DNA of 64,000 bases from NCBI RefSeq assembly GCF_009372215.1, contig NZ_LWRV01000049.1, positions 1 to 64,000 on the forward strand. The letters run 5' to 3'. The stretch comes from Acinetobacter portensis. GTDB lineage: Bacteria; Pseudomonadota; Gammaproteobacteria; Pseudomonadales; Moraxellaceae. Below, piece after piece: positions 47,612 through 57,625 of the stretch. The translations under genes and the position numbers were made by a program. Below the pieces are notes generated by a model. That model made no database searches, was not told where the DNA came from, and saw nothing but the letters and a program-made list of their open reading frames with translations. Positions within the stretch are counted from its first letter, which is position 1. The number at the start of each line of letters is the position of its first letter.

Positions 47612-48867
47612 TATCGCCCTACCCCCATATAAGCAAACCCTTGAGCTTTGACATAACTCGGGTCATAAATATTGCGACCATCTAAAATAAGCGGATGGTT
47701 CATTGTTTTTAATAGTTCAACATAATTTGGGCTCCAATATTGCTTCCACGCTGTCAATAAACATAAGGCGTGTGCATCTTTGACAGCTTCATATTGGTCT
47801 GTGCAGTAAATCAAATCTGCTCGGTGTCCATATTCTTTTTCTATTTCAGCAAGCGCTTGAGGATCATGCAATTTAACCGTTACACCTTGCGCCCAGAGTG
47901 CTTTCAACATGGCATGAATAGGTGACTGTTGAATACGTGCGGTATTTTCTTTAAACGCAGCACCCCAAATTGCCACAGTTTTACCTGCTAAATTACCATG
48001 GTAATAATTCCACAGTTTGCGAAATAAAATCTCTTTCTGCTGTTCGTTAATATCCCAAACTTGCGAGAGCAATTGGCTTTTTGTTCCTGTATCAGAAACC
48101 GTATTGGAAAGCGTTAAAATATCGTGAGAGAAGTTTTCACCACCAAAACCTGCCCCTGGATATAAATATGATGCGCCAATTCTACTATCAGCCGCCATAC
48201 CCTGACGCACATGTTCAATATCAATCCCTAACTTTTCCGCAACAACAGCTAAATCGTTGATATAACTAATGCGCGTTGCCAACATTCCTGAAACACTCAG
48301 TTTCGTGAATTCAGCATCCAATACAGGCATAAACAAATATTGCTGTTCACGTGGAAACAGTGGGCGAAGTAATTCTTTAATTTTAATTTGACTAGATTCG
48401 GACGAGCTTCCGACAATAAGTTGCTTGGTTTGAACTAAACTTTGTAATGCATTTCCTTCCTGAATGATGTCAGGTAAATACACCCAATCATCTTCAGATA
48501 AAATATTTTCAAATTTTTCTGTACCGTGTAAACCTAAGGTCGATGCATTGATCATCAATTTTGGATGAATAATGGTTCGTTGTTTTAATTCTTTTAAAAT
48601 CTCAATGCCTTGTGCTTCTTCAGTCGGATTAAAACTAAAGAAATAAGCATCTGTGTCTAAAGGAATATCTTTAAAGTTGCAGTATGTTAAAAAACCATTT
48701 TTTTGCTGTTTATCTAACAGTTGCTTCACAGCTTCATCTTGAGTATAGGCTTGTTCTAATGTTGGTTTTTTAAGAAGTTCGCACCAAAAAACTTGATGTC
48801 CACATTCTGCCAACAAAGCTGCCAATACACCTGAATATAAGGTTTGTCCAAATACTGCAACTTTCAT
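47611..48867 (-). CDS. ugd: UDP-glucose 6-dehydrogenase family protein with altered active site
   Basis: A 418-residue protein of the UDP-sugar dehydrogenase family in the ugd position of Acinetobacter capsule loci, expected to make UDP-GlcA. N-terminal [15 protein letters not shown] replaces the usual GxGYVGL Rossmann motif. The active-site block reads [14 protein letters not shown] where the family normally has GG(S/H)C; the nucleophilic Cys is replaced by Asn245. The C-terminal [16 protein letters not shown] is a recognisable UDP-binding segment. It may have lost activity or work differently; WecC and Gna in the same window keep the Cys. Confidence 0.78.
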   Translation of the reverse strand: MKVAVFGQTLYSGVLAALLAECGHQVFWCELLKKPTLEQAYTQDEAVKQLLDKQQKNGFLTYCNFKDIPLDTDAYFFSFNPTEEAQGIEILKELKQRTIIHPKLMINASTLGLHGTEKFENILSEDDWVYLPDIIQEGNALQSLVQTKQLIVGSSSESSQIKIKELLRPLFPREQQYLFMPVLDAEFTKLSVSGMLATRISYINDLAVVAEKLGIDIEHVRQGMAADSRIGASYLYPGAGFGGENFSHDILTLSNTVSDTGTKSQLLSQVWDINEQQKEILFRKLWNYYHGNLAGKTVAIWGAAFKENTARIQQSPIHAMLKALWAQGVTVKLHDPQALAEIEKEYGHRADLIYCTDQYEAVKDAHALCLLTAWKQYWSPNYVELLKTMNHPLILDGRNIYDPSYVKAQGFAYMGVGR

Positions 48868-48881
48868 ATAAATTCCTAATT

Positions 48882-49760
48882 TTATAATTCGAGTTCTTTA
48901 ATCAAATCTTTAAATGCATCACCCAATTTTGGATGATCTAGACCATAATGCAATACCGCTTTTAAGTAACCCAGCTTACTACCACAGTCAAATGTTTGAC
49001 CTTTCATACGATAAGCTTCAACGGTATCTGTGTCCTGAAGCATGGCAATAGCATCAGTCAATTGAATTTCGTTGCCCGCACCTTTAGGGGTGTTTTCTAA
49101 TAACTGCATAATTTTTGCAGGTAAAATATAACGACCAACTACAGAAAGATTCGATGGTGCAGCATCAATAGCTGGCTTTTCTACAATGCCTTGCATTTGA
49201 ATACTATGACCCTCTGCAGGCGTCGATGCAACATCAACAATACCGTATTGATCTACAAGATGATCTGGCACAGCTTCAACCATAATCTGTGCAGATTGAG
49301 TGTTGTTAAAGCGTTGAATCATCAAACTTAAATCGTTAGTTTCTGATGGATCTTTCACCAATACATCTGGAAGTAATACTGCAAAATCTTCATCACCAAC
49401 AACTGCTTTTGCACATAAAACAGCATGTCCTAAACCTAAAGGTTGTGGCTGACGTACGCTAATCACGCTGACATGTGGCGGTAAAATTTCAGTAATTTCT
49501 TTCAGAAGATCAAATTTCTTTTTATTTTCTAATGTCGTTTCAAGTTCAAAATTACGGTCAAAATAATTTTCAATTGATGCTTTTGAAGAATGAGTTACTA
49601 GAATAATTTGTTCAATACCCGCAGCAACAGCCTCACGAACAACATATTCAATTGCAGGACGGTCAACAACTGTAACCATCTCTTTTGGAATTGATTTACT
49701 TGCAGGTAAAAAACGTGTCCCTAAACCTGCAACTGGAAGAATTGCTTTTTTAATACTCAT
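48882..49760 (-). CDS. galU: UTP-glucose-1-phosphate uridylyltransferase
   Basis: A 292-residue enzyme making UDP-glucose from UTP and Glc-1-P. Motifs: ILPVAGLGTRFLPASKSIPKEM, VDRPAIEYVVREAVAAGI, PLGLGHAVLCAK, LPDVLVKDP and GIVEKPA. It lies between gdr and ugd, and its substrate comes from the Pgm encoded across the terminator. Confidence 0.95.
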   Translation of the reverse strand: MSIKKAILPVAGLGTRFLPASKSIPKEMVTVVDRPAIEYVVREAVAAGIEQIILVTHSSKASIENYFDRNFELETTLENKKKFDLLKEITEILPPHVSVISVRQPQPLGLGHAVLCAKAVVGDEDFAVLLPDVLVKDPSETNDLSLMIQRFNNTQSAQIMVEAVPDHLVDQYGIVDVASTPAEGHSIQMQGIVEKPAIDAAPSNLSVVGRYILPAKIMQLLENTPKGAGNEIQLTDAIAMLQDTDTVEAYRMKGQTFDCGSKLGYLKAVLHYGLDHPKLGDAFKDLIKELEL

Positions 49761-49786
49761 AATTTAACTCAAATTTAGTGCTGTAA

Positions 49787-51709
49787 TTAGTTTACCTGAA
49801 TCCGATCGCCACGTTGATAGCCATCTACATAATGTTCTAATTGGCTGAGTACCCAATTCACATCTTCTTCAACTGCTGTTAATTCGTTGATGTGATCGAA
49901 CGTTTTAAGAATATCTTCTAAAGGATAATGCTTTTCATAAGATCTTAAAATACGGCTATGCTCTGTTGTTTCCGTGTTTTCTTGGTCAATCAATAGCTCT
50001 TCATATAACTTTTCGCCTGGACGCAAACCGGTATACTTAATTTCAATATCCCCATCTTCCGATGCTTGATCTTTTACTTTTAAACCACTGAGTGAAATCA
50101 TTTGACGAGCTAAATCTTGAATGCGAACAGGTTGTCCCATATCAAGCAAGAATACATCACCGCCCTTGCCCATTGCACCCGCTTGAATCACCAACTGAGA
50201 TGCTTCAGGAATGGTCATAAAATAGCGTGTCACTTCAGGATGTGTCACCGTAATAGGACCACCTTTGGCAATTTGCTGTCTAAATAATGGTACAACTGAA
50301 CCTGATGAACCTAAAACATTACCAAAACGTACAATGCTAATTTGCGTTTGATTTTGCGCTTCTGCCATTGCCTGACAATACAACTCAGCTAAACGCTTTG
50401 AAGCTCCCATCACATTGGTCGGGCGAACGGCTTTATCTGTCGAAATTAAAACAAATGTTTCAACACTTTGTTTAACTGCGGCATTTAAGCTATATGCTGT
50501 ACCCACTGCATTATTTTTCAAGCCTGCAATGGGGTTACATTCAACAAGCGGTACATGTTTATAAGCTGCTGCGTGATACACCGTTTGAACTTGATATTGC
50601 TGAATCACACGCTCAAGTTTCATTTGGTCTAATACGGTTCCTAAAATTGGAACGACTTTATCTTGTGAAATTAAACGTAATTCTTTATCTATTTGATATA
50701 AAGCAAACTCTGTCATTTCATACACAATCAACAATTTCGGTTGATTTTTAATGATTTGACGACACAATTCAGAACCAATTGAACCACCTGCACCCGTCAC
50801 CATCACCACTTTATTATGGATATTCTTGGCGAGTAATTCAGGAATGGGTGGAATTGGATCGCGCCCAAGTAAATCGATAATATCAACTTCTTGGATATCT
50901 GAGATGCGAACTTCACCATCTACAAGGCGAGTTAAACTTGGTAATTCTGTAATTTTTAAATGTGTAGGTTCTAAGAATTTAATAATTTCGCTTTTACGTT
51001 CACGTCCAACTGAAGGTAATGCAATTAAGATTTCATCAACCGTATCTTTTTTTAATATTTTTAAAGCGTGTTTGGCATTATGTACTTTTAAACGCCCAAT
51101 CATTTGCCCCGATAAAGATGCATTATCATCAATAAAAAATACAGGTAAATGTTCATCCGATTTATTTAACAGTGCCGCTATTTGCTGACCTGCAAAACCT
51201 GCACCATAAATCGCAACACGTTTACGCAGTACATCCGACAAAAATTGTGAACGTACGACAAAACGAATCACCCCACGACTAAACCAAATCCATGCAAACA
51301 TCATGAAACCAAACATGAGTGGAATAGACATTGGAATAAATGCAGGCGTTAAATATGCTAGCAAATACAAAGCAAAAACAGTCACTGATGTTGCAAGCGC
51401 TAGTTTTACAATTAATGCTTCGTTAAAAGTACGAACAATAAATTTATAAACGCCACATGCGACCAAAATTAAACTTGCAATCGCAGCCACCCAAAGTGGA
51501 CCAAATGGAATATTTGGTACAGCTTCTACGCCTAAATTCACCAAACGAATGGCATAACACAGCCAAATAAGTACGGGGAAAATTAGAAAATCCATCAACA
51601 CCAAGAAGCTTTGCTTCACAATACGAGGCGCTGTAGATAATGACAAAATGATTGATTTCACAGAGTAAGATTCGATCCAAGCATGTGTTGTTCTCATTAA
51701 AATGTTCAT
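49787..51709 (-). CDS. gdr: Membrane-bound UDP-GlcNAc 4,6-dehydratase (Gdr/WeeK, WbpM/PglF type)
   Basis: A 640-residue protein. There are four to five membrane helices in the first 170 residues and a CoA-binding-like domain with AIYGAGFAGQQIAALL near 165. The catalytic SDR domain from about 300 has VTGAGGSIGSELCRQ, AAAYKHVPLVE and STDKAVRPTNVMGASKR, where the usual active-site Tyr is replaced by Met as in the WbpM family. It makes the 4-keto-6-deoxy intermediate of 2,4-diamino-2,4,6-trideoxyglucose synthesis. The next three genes complete that pathway. The start is uncertain by a few codons. Confidence 0.9.
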   Translation of the reverse strand: MNILMRTTHAWIESYSVKSIILSLSTAPRIVKQSFLVLMDFLIFPVLIWLCYAIRLVNLGVEAVPNIPFGPLWVAAIASLILVACGVYKFIVRTFNEALIVKLALATSVTVFALYLLAYLTPAFIPMSIPLMFGFMMFAWIWFSRGVIRFVVRSQFLSDVLRKRVAIYGAGFAGQQIAALLNKSDEHLPVFFIDDNASLSGQMIGRLKVHNAKHALKILKKDTVDEILIALPSVGRERKSEIIKFLEPTHLKITELPSLTRLVDGEVRISDIQEVDIIDLLGRDPIPPIPELLAKNIHNKVVMVTGAGGSIGSELCRQIIKNQPKLLIVYEMTEFALYQIDKELRLISQDKVVPILGTVLDQMKLERVIQQYQVQTVYHAAAYKHVPLVECNPIAGLKNNAVGTAYSLNAAVKQSVETFVLISTDKAVRPTNVMGASKRLAELYCQAMAEAQNQTQISIVRFGNVLGSSGSVVPLFRQQIAKGGPITVTHPEVTRYFMTIPEASQLVIQAGAMGKGGDVFLLDMGQPVRIQDLARQMISLSGLKVKDQASEDGDIEIKYTGLRPGEKLYEELLIDQENTETTEHSRILRSYEKHYPLEDILKTFDHINELTAVEEDVNWVLSQLEHYVDGYQRGDRIQVN

Positions 51710-51781
51710 TCGAATGAAAACAATATTTTAAATGTTATACGCCAAATGATTATACCTGAGTTCATCATTTGGCGAGTTGAT

Positions 51782-52951
51782 TTAGAGTTGAGCAAGTACC
51801 TGCTGAATCGCATCTAGCGTTTTTTGAATGCTTTGTTCCGACAAAGTTGGATGTACCAAGAACATTAAGCTTGTTCCACCTAATGCTTTTGCATTTTCTA
51901 AAGCTTTTTCAGGACGCCAATGTGTACCATCAAATGCTTTTTCTAAATACACTTCAGAACAAGAACCACTAAAACAAGGCACGCCTAAAGCATTAATTTC
52001 CGCCATAATGCGATCACGCGACCAAGCTTCAGGCAAAGCACCTATATTCACTTGAACATAACATTTATAGGCTGCGTGTACATAATCTGAAGATGGTTTT
52101 GCAACTGTAAAATACGGACTATTTTCAAATACAGATTGAATACGTGCCATATTGGCATTACGTTTTTCAGTCCAATCAGGCATCTCGATCAGCTGTAAAC
52201 GACCTATCACCGCTTGCATTTCCATCATGCGCCAGTTGGTACCAAAGTTATCATGCAACCAACGGAAACCTGGTGGATGTTGTTTGTTATAAATGCTGTC
52301 GTAGTTTTTACCATGGTCTTTATACGACCACATTTTTTTCCAAAGATTCTCATCATTGGTGGTGACCATACCGCCTTCACCACCTGTGGTCATAATCTTA
52401 TCTTGGCAGAAAGACCACGCACCAATATGACCAATTGAACCTGCTGGTTTACCTTTGTACATCGCACCATGCGCTTGGGCACAATCTTCAATTACATATA
52501 TGCCTTTTTTTTCAGCCAATTGCATGATTGGATCCATATCACACATCCAACCTGCCAAATGCACACAAATAATAGCCTTTGTATTTGGTGTAAGAACCTC
52601 TTCAATAGTACGACGTGAAATATTTTGTGAATCAAGTTCAACATCGGCAAAAACTGGATTTGCCCCTGCTGTCACAATTGAACTTGCCGATGCTAAGAAT
52701 GTACGTGATGTGACGATCACATCATCACCTGCACCAATGTTTAGAGCTTTTAGTGCAACATCCAATGACACCGTACCATTCGCTACGGCTACTGCGTATT
52801 TTGTCCCTGCAAATTGTGCAAATTCTTTTTCAAATTCACGACATTCTTGACCTGTCCAATAATTCACTTTATTCGACAATAGAACTTTTGATACCGCGTC
52901 TGCTTCAGCTTGCGTAAAGCTTGGCCACGGCTCAAATGCAGTATTTAACAT
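51782..52951 (-). CDS. qhbB: UDP-4-keto sugar aminotransferase (DegT/DnrJ/EryC1, QhbB/PglE type)
   Basis: A 389-residue PLP enzyme adding the 4-amino group to the 4-keto-6-deoxy-GlcNAc nucleotide. Motifs: ANGTVSLDVALKAL, VIEDCAQAHGAMYKGKPAG and the Schiff-base lysine in WSFCQDKIMTTGGEGGMV. It sits between the dehydratase and the N-acetyltransferase, the order seen in QuiNAc4NAc-type Acinetobacter loci. Confidence 0.88.
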   Translation of the reverse strand: MLNTAFEPWPSFTQAEADAVSKVLLSNKVNYWTGQECREFEKEFAQFAGTKYAVAVANGTVSLDVALKALNIGAGDDVIVTSRTFLASASSIVTAGANPVFADVELDSQNISRRTIEEVLTPNTKAIICVHLAGWMCDMDPIMQLAEKKGIYVIEDCAQAHGAMYKGKPAGSIGHIGAWSFCQDKIMTTGGEGGMVTTNDENLWKKMWSYKDHGKNYDSIYNKQHPPGFRWLHDNFGTNWRMMEMQAVIGRLQLIEMPDWTEKRNANMARIQSVFENSPYFTVAKPSSDYVHAAYKCYVQVNIGALPEAWSRDRIMAEINALGVPCFSGSCSEVYLEKAFDGTHWRPEKALENAKALGGTSLMFLVHPTLSEQSIQKTLDAIQQVLAQL

Positions 52952-52972
52952 GGATTTTTCCTAGTTTGAAAT

Positions 52973-53644
52973 TTATTTCGGCTCGATAATTCGAGCTGGA
53001 TTACCCACAACAGTCACACCTGCAGGTACGCTTTTAGTCACAACAGCACCCATACCCACAATAGCACCTTTGCCAATCACTAAAGGGCGATCTGGAGTGC
53101 CTTGTTTAATCACGGCGCCTGCACCTATATAAGCATGATCTTCAATATGAATATTGCCGTTACATTTTACGTCTGGTGCAAACGTAACGAAATCACCAAT
53201 AACACAATCATGTTCAACATAACTGTATAAATTGGCATGGAAACATTTTCCAATTTTAATATTTGAGGTAATGCTCACAAAGGGACTAATGGCACAACCT
53301 TCTGCTATTTGAGCATCATCCATTAGAACAACATTATCTGCATATACTGACCATAGTGAAATATGATCTTGCACTAATTGATTTGCCAATTTTTCACGAA
53401 CTTGACTATTGGCAATGGCAATGAGTACGGATTTTTGTGATACATCTTCTTGTAAAAATTGTGTATAGTTCATTGCTCGATGGCCATTCACCATTGCAAT
53501 TTCAGTCAGTGCATCATCAATAAATACAATTTCTGATGTCTGATTTTCTGAAACATCTTGTTCACGTGACAGTTGTTGACGTGCTACGGGCATCAAGCTA
53601 CGCCCGCATCCTGAGACACCATAAACCGCATATAGCTTAGTCAT
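52973..53644 (-). CDS. qhbA: UDP-4-amino sugar N-acetyltransferase (QhbA/PglD type)
   Basis: A 223-residue acyltransferase. The N-terminal nucleotide-binding fold (AVYGVSGCGRSLMPVAR) and a C-terminal left-handed beta helix (EGCAISPFVSITSNIKIGK, IEDHAYIGAGAVIKQG, VGMGAVVTKSVPAGVTVVG) match PglD. It should yield UDP-2,4-diacetamido-2,4,6-trideoxyglucose. It overlaps the initial transferase by eight bases. Confidence 0.87.
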   Translation of the reverse strand: MTKLYAVYGVSGCGRSLMPVARQQLSREQDVSENQTSEIVFIDDALTEIAMVNGHRAMNYTQFLQEDVSQKSVLIAIANSQVREKLANQLVQDHISLWSVYADNVVLMDDAQIAEGCAISPFVSITSNIKIGKCFHANLYSYVEHDCVIGDFVTFAPDVKCNGNIHIEDHAYIGAGAVIKQGTPDRPLVIGKGAIVGMGAVVTKSVPAGVTVVGNPARIIEPK

Positions 53645-54245
53645 TTTTATGTTCCACAGTGCCCGTGAATTTTGTCATGGTGACTTCACCTTCGGCACTA
53701 ATATCATCTTTTGCGAGTACTTTTTTGACTGTTTTTAGCATAATTTTAAAATCAAGCCAAAGTGACTGATGTTCAACATACCATGTATCTAGCTCAAATT
53801 TCTTTTCCCAAGAAATAGTATTGCGTCCATTTACTTGCGCATAGCCTGTAATGCCGGGACGCACGTTATGACGTTTGGCTTGCTCTTCATTATATAAAGG
53901 CAAATATTCCACGAGTAAAGGACGTGGCCCAACTATACTCATGTCGCCTTTAATCACGTTCCAAAGTTCAGGCATTTCATCCAAACTTGTTGCACGAAGC
54001 ATTTTCCCAAATGGCGTTAATCTTTCGCTATCAGGCAATGGATTACCCGATGCGTCAACGGCATCTTTCATGGTTCTAAACTTAATCATTTCGAAAGGTT
54101 TACCATGCAAACCCGGACGCACTTGACGAAATAGTACAGGCGAACCTAAGTTCTTTTTCACCTTGCGAGCAACAATAAAATACACAGGTGACAATAAAAT
54201 CAATGCGCTTGATGCAATCAAAATATCGAATAATCGTTTGATCAT
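53637..54245 (-). CDS. itrB: Initiating undecaprenyl-phosphate sugar phosphate transferase (PglC type)
   Basis: A 202-residue monotopic transferase that loads the first sugar phosphate onto undecaprenyl phosphate. N-terminal membrane hairpin (LFDILIASSALILLSPVYFIV), then FRQVRPGLHGKPFEMIKFRTM, the Asp-Glu pair in ATSLDEMPELWNV and GDMSIVGPRPLL. The neighbours predict the diacetamido-trideoxy sugar as substrate; in Acinetobacter nomenclature this corresponds to ItrB. It overlaps the next glycosyltransferase stop/start by four bases. Confidence 0.88.
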   Translation of the reverse strand: MIKRLFDILIASSALILLSPVYFIVARKVKKNLGSPVLFRQVRPGLHGKPFEMIKFRTMKDAVDASGNPLPDSERLTPFGKMLRATSLDEMPELWNVIKGDMSIVGPRPLLVEYLPLYNEEQAKRHNVRPGITGYAQVNGRNTISWEKKFELDTWYVEHQSLWLDFKIMLKTVKKVLAKDDISAEGEVTMTKFTGTVEHKND

Positions 54246-55384
54246 GGCAACATTCCCATCTCTGTCATCATATGTTTATTCACTTGATGTACATCATATT
54301 TGTTTAATGCAATTTCACGTGAACGCTGTCCCATATAGCGAATGAGTTTAGGGTCTTCAATGAAATACTGCATGGTTTGAACCAAGTCATCTACCGATTT
54401 TACCGCAACCAAATAACCATTTTGTCCATTGATGACCGTTTCACGACAACCCGGTGCATCTGTTGTAATAATGGCACGTCCCATTGCCATTGCTTCCAAT
54501 ACAGTACGTGGCGTACCTTCTCTGTAAGATGGCAAAACATAAATCGAACTTGCTTGAATTGCAGGACGTACATCACTGAGTTTACCCCAATAATTCACGG
54601 TTTTATCTGCCACCCAAGCATCTAATTCTGCCTGAGAAATCGCAGATGGATTGTCGTCAATCCAACCCACCAAGTGGAATTCAGCTTCAGGATTTTTTTC
54701 TTTCACGATACCTGCAGCTTGTGCATATTCACGTACGCCTTTATCACCCAACAAACGTGCAATCAGTAAAAATGATGCCTTTGCTTCACCTTCGTTATTT
54801 TCAGGTAATGGCATGACATCAAAATCTTGAACATTTACACCTGAGCCATTCACCACAACCGCAGGTTTTTTCGCATCGAGTAAATGCATATCTCGAAATA
54901 GTTTCAAATCGTCAGGATTTTGGAAAAATACTTTATTGGCATGTTTTAAAGCTTGCGCATACAAACCGTGTACTAATTTCTGGAAGATGCTTCGTTTGCC
55001 CGATTCTACATTTTGAAAGGCATAACCCAAACCTGTAATAAGCGCGAATTTGTTCGGAACACCTGCAATCCAAGCGGCTAAAGTGCCATAAATGACAGGC
55101 TTAATCGTATAAGACAACACGTAATCAGGCTGAATTTGACGCATCAATGCAACCAAAGCCAATAAGGTTTTCAAGTCCTGAATAGGGTTTGTTCCTGTAC
55201 GTTGCATAGGTACAGAATGAACGTGATAGCCCAAATTTTGTAATTGATTTAATTCATCTGAAAATTCATTTAAATCTGGTGCGCAAATATGAATTTCAAA
55301 GCCCTTAGTATGAATAGCTTCCAATAATTTGCCACGGAAATTCAATACAGATGGCAGAAAACTGCTGATCATTAAAAACTTCAT
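54242..55384 (-). CDS. Glycosyltransferase family 4 (PglA-like)
   Basis: A 380-residue cytoplasmic GT-B enzyme. N-terminal FLMISSFLPSVLNFRGKLLEA and the TIKPVIYGTLAAW, LITGLGYAFQN segments resemble PglA-type enzymes that add the second sugar (a HexNAc) to an undecaprenyl-diphosphate diacetamido sugar. The donor site is LPSYREGTPRTVLEAMAMGRAII. I choose the ATG at 55384 over the GTG at 55399 because it overlaps the upstream stop as ATGA and has GGAG ten bases ahead. Confidence 0.85.
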   Translation of the reverse strand: MKFLMISSFLPSVLNFRGKLLEAIHTKGFEIHICAPDLNEFSDELNQLQNLGYHVHSVPMQRTGTNPIQDLKTLLALVALMRQIQPDYVLSYTIKPVIYGTLAAWIAGVPNKFALITGLGYAFQNVESGKRSIFQKLVHGLYAQALKHANKVFFQNPDDLKLFRDMHLLDAKKPAVVVNGSGVNVQDFDVMPLPENNEGEAKASFLLIARLLGDKGVREYAQAAGIVKEKNPEAEFHLVGWIDDNPSAISQAELDAWVADKTVNYWGKLSDVRPAIQASSIYVLPSYREGTPRTVLEAMAMGRAIITTDAPGCRETVINGQNGYLVAVKSVDDLVQTMQYFIEDPKLIRYMGQRSREIALNKYDVHQVNKHMMTEMGMLP

Positions 55385-56475
55385 CTGTGTTGTCTCCACA
55401 TTGCCAAATATTGTTGGCTCACACGTTCAATACCAAAATTTTGTTCTACGCGTAAACGTGTCGAGTGTTTTAATTGTTGCTTATCTTCAATAGATGAATT
55501 TACATAAGCCAAAATCGCCTGTGCCAAAGCCTCAGCATTGCGCGGTGGAACAATCCAACCATATTCATTCACAATATATTTTGCATCACCAACATCTGTA
55601 CTGATACAAGGCAAACCTGAAGCCATTGCTTCAACTAAAACATTCGGAAAACCTTCTGTAATTGATGTCATTAAAAAGGCATCAATTGACCGATAAAACT
55701 CAGGCATATCTGGTACTTGATCGAGCAATTGAACTTGCTTTTCATCTAAGTTGTACTGTTCAAAATACTGTTTGATTTCGGGGTTTTCTAAATTTGCCCC
55801 TGCACCTGCAATTTTAAAAATAATCGGCTGATCTTTTAGTTTTGCAATCGTTTCAAATAAATATAAATAGCCTTTCGCAGGGTGATAACGCCCTGCAAAA
55901 CCAATCACAATAGGCTCATGAATTTTTAGATTAGGCTGATATTTTTCTAGTACCACACCATTGGCAATCACAGTTGAATTGTTATTTTTAAAACCAAATT
56001 TTTGATGCTGTTCTAAAGACGAATGCGCACAATAAATAATACCTTCGGGCTTTTTCGACAAAAACTTACTGAATGCCAAAGCCACTTTAGTGCTGATCGA
56101 TTCATCTTTTGGAGATGCTAATGAATGATGAATTCCCCAAAATATTTGAGGTTTATTCTTCATCTTTAATGTCGCAAGAGAAGTCAACACATTGCCGTGA
56201 TACATCCAACATTGCACGGTTTGAGGTGCTAATGTTTCTAGTAATTCTCGCAATTTACGCAGTACCGAAAAGCTATTTAAACCATTCCAACCCAAAGCAT
56301 AGTGAGATGAACACATTGCCAAAGCATCTGCATAAACTTCAGATGTTTTCATTAAAGAGATAATGATATGTTCACATTCTTGCTGTGTTTGCTGAATAAG
56401 GCGTGACAACATCATTTCTGCACCGCCCACGCCTGCAAAATTGGTAATCACATGAACAAATTTTTGCTTGTTCAA
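55381..56475 (-). CDS. Glycosyltransferase family 4
   Basis: A 364-residue GT-B transferase. N-terminal HVITNFAGVGGAEMMLSRLI, acceptor-domain FWGIHHSLAS, donor-domain GFAGRYHPAKGY and MTSITEGFPNVLVEAMASGLP. The sugar and linkage cannot be read from the sequence. It overlaps its neighbours on both sides by four bases, which implies coordinated translation in the minus-strand operon. Confidence 0.85.
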   Translation of the reverse strand: MNKQKFVHVITNFAGVGGAEMMLSRLIQQTQQECEHIIISLMKTSEVYADALAMCSSHYALGWNGLNSFSVLRKLRELLETLAPQTVQCWMYHGNVLTSLATLKMKNKPQIFWGIHHSLASPKDESISTKVALAFSKFLSKKPEGIIYCAHSSLEQHQKFGFKNNNSTVIANGVVLEKYQPNLKIHEPIVIGFAGRYHPAKGYLYLFETIAKLKDQPIIFKIAGAGANLENPEIKQYFEQYNLDEKQVQLLDQVPDMPEFYRSIDAFLMTSITEGFPNVLVEAMASGLPCISTDVGDAKYIVNEYGWIVPPRNAEALAQAILAYVNSSIEDKQQLKHSTRLRVEQNFGIERVSQQYLAMWRQHR

Positions 56476-57602
56476 GATGAACGCTCCATCATCTTCAAAT
56501 AGCTTTTAAGCACATTTTTCTTGTGAAATTGACTGCAATGTTGTTCAAACTCAGCATCACTATAATCCACATAATCTTCAAATAAAGCCTTTTTCATAGC
56601 AGATGTCATCGCAGTTTCATCATTACATTCGACCAATAAGCCAAACTTAGAGTTCACTAAAATTTCCATTGGACCACTTGGGCAATTTGTACTCACCACT
56701 TTAATTTTTGATGCCAATGCTTGAATTAAAACACCCGGCAAACCTTCCCAATTTGAGCTTAAAACAAAAAGATCTGCATACTTAAAATAAGCATAAGGAT
56801 TTGGATCGAATCCTGCTAAATCAACCATATCTACCAAGTTTAAATCTTGAATTAATTGTTCAAGTTCAGCTCGTAACTCACCCTCACCTAAAATAAGCAA
56901 TCGAGTTTCAGAATGTGCTTGATGTAGTTTTGCAAATGATTGAATAAGAAAACTAAAGTTTTTCGCTTCAGTTAAACGACCAACTGCCATCACCACTTTC
57001 GTGTTTGCTTGATTGTCTGCTTCGAAAAAGCGATGTGATGTCGGTGCTTTTAATTTTTCAAAATAAGCATCATCAATAACAGGGTTATAAATAGTGATGA
57101 GATTTTGTTTTTTATAGCTGTAATATTCACGAAAATCTTCTTGCACACCGTTCGACACACAAACAATTTGATCTGCCATTGGATACGTAAAATTGACTAA
57201 GCTTTTTAAGATGAATTTCGACAATCCTTCATTTTTCATATTTTTTGAAGGTGTAGATACTTCACGAAAAATCATCTTGGTTTTTACACCTGCTAATTTT
57301 TTAGCAAAGGCGCAAATAATATTGGTATGGGTTTGAGTCGCAACGACACAATCATATTGCTGTTTTTTTAGCTGATTTATTAATGGAAATATGGCATTTG
57401 CAACACGTCCACAATCAAAATTGATCAGCTGAATTTTAGAGTTCACTTCAGGCAGTAACTTACCCTTTTCACCATGAATATTACAGACAGCTAAATCAAT
57501 GTTTAAGCCTTGTTCAACAAAACTGTTGGCAAGTTGAATGACCGTACGCTCTGCCCCACCACCACCAAGCGTTGGTAAAAAGAACATCACTTTATTCAGC
57601 AT
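56472..57602 (-). CDS. Glycosyltransferase family 4
   Basis: A 376-residue GT-B transferase with FLPTLGGGGAERTVIQLANSF near the N-terminus, VMAVGRLTEAKNFSFLI and the donor loop LSSNWEGLPGVLIQALASKI. It probably adds a later sugar of the oligosaccharide unit; specificity is unknown. It follows the first acyltransferase by 23 bp. Confidence 0.85.
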   Translation of the reverse strand: MLNKVMFFLPTLGGGGAERTVIQLANSFVEQGLNIDLAVCNIHGEKGKLLPEVNSKIQLINFDCGRVANAIFPLINQLKKQQYDCVVATQTHTNIICAFAKKLAGVKTKMIFREVSTPSKNMKNEGLSKFILKSLVNFTYPMADQIVCVSNGVQEDFREYYSYKKQNLITIYNPVIDDAYFEKLKAPTSHRFFEADNQANTKVVMAVGRLTEAKNFSFLIQSFAKLHQAHSETRLLILGEGELRAELEQLIQDLNLVDMVDLAGFDPNPYAYFKYADLFVLSSNWEGLPGVLIQALASKIKVVSTNCPSGPMEILVNSKFGLLVECNDETAMTSAMKKALFEDYVDYSDAEFEQHCSQFHKKNVLKSYLKMMERSS

Positions 57603-57625
57603 AAAAAGACCTAAAATTTGGGAGA

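Noticed and set aside
52455-52850. 131-codon plus-strand frame opposite the aminotransferase
   Set aside because: Antisense shadow; the minus-strand DegT family motifs are unambiguous.
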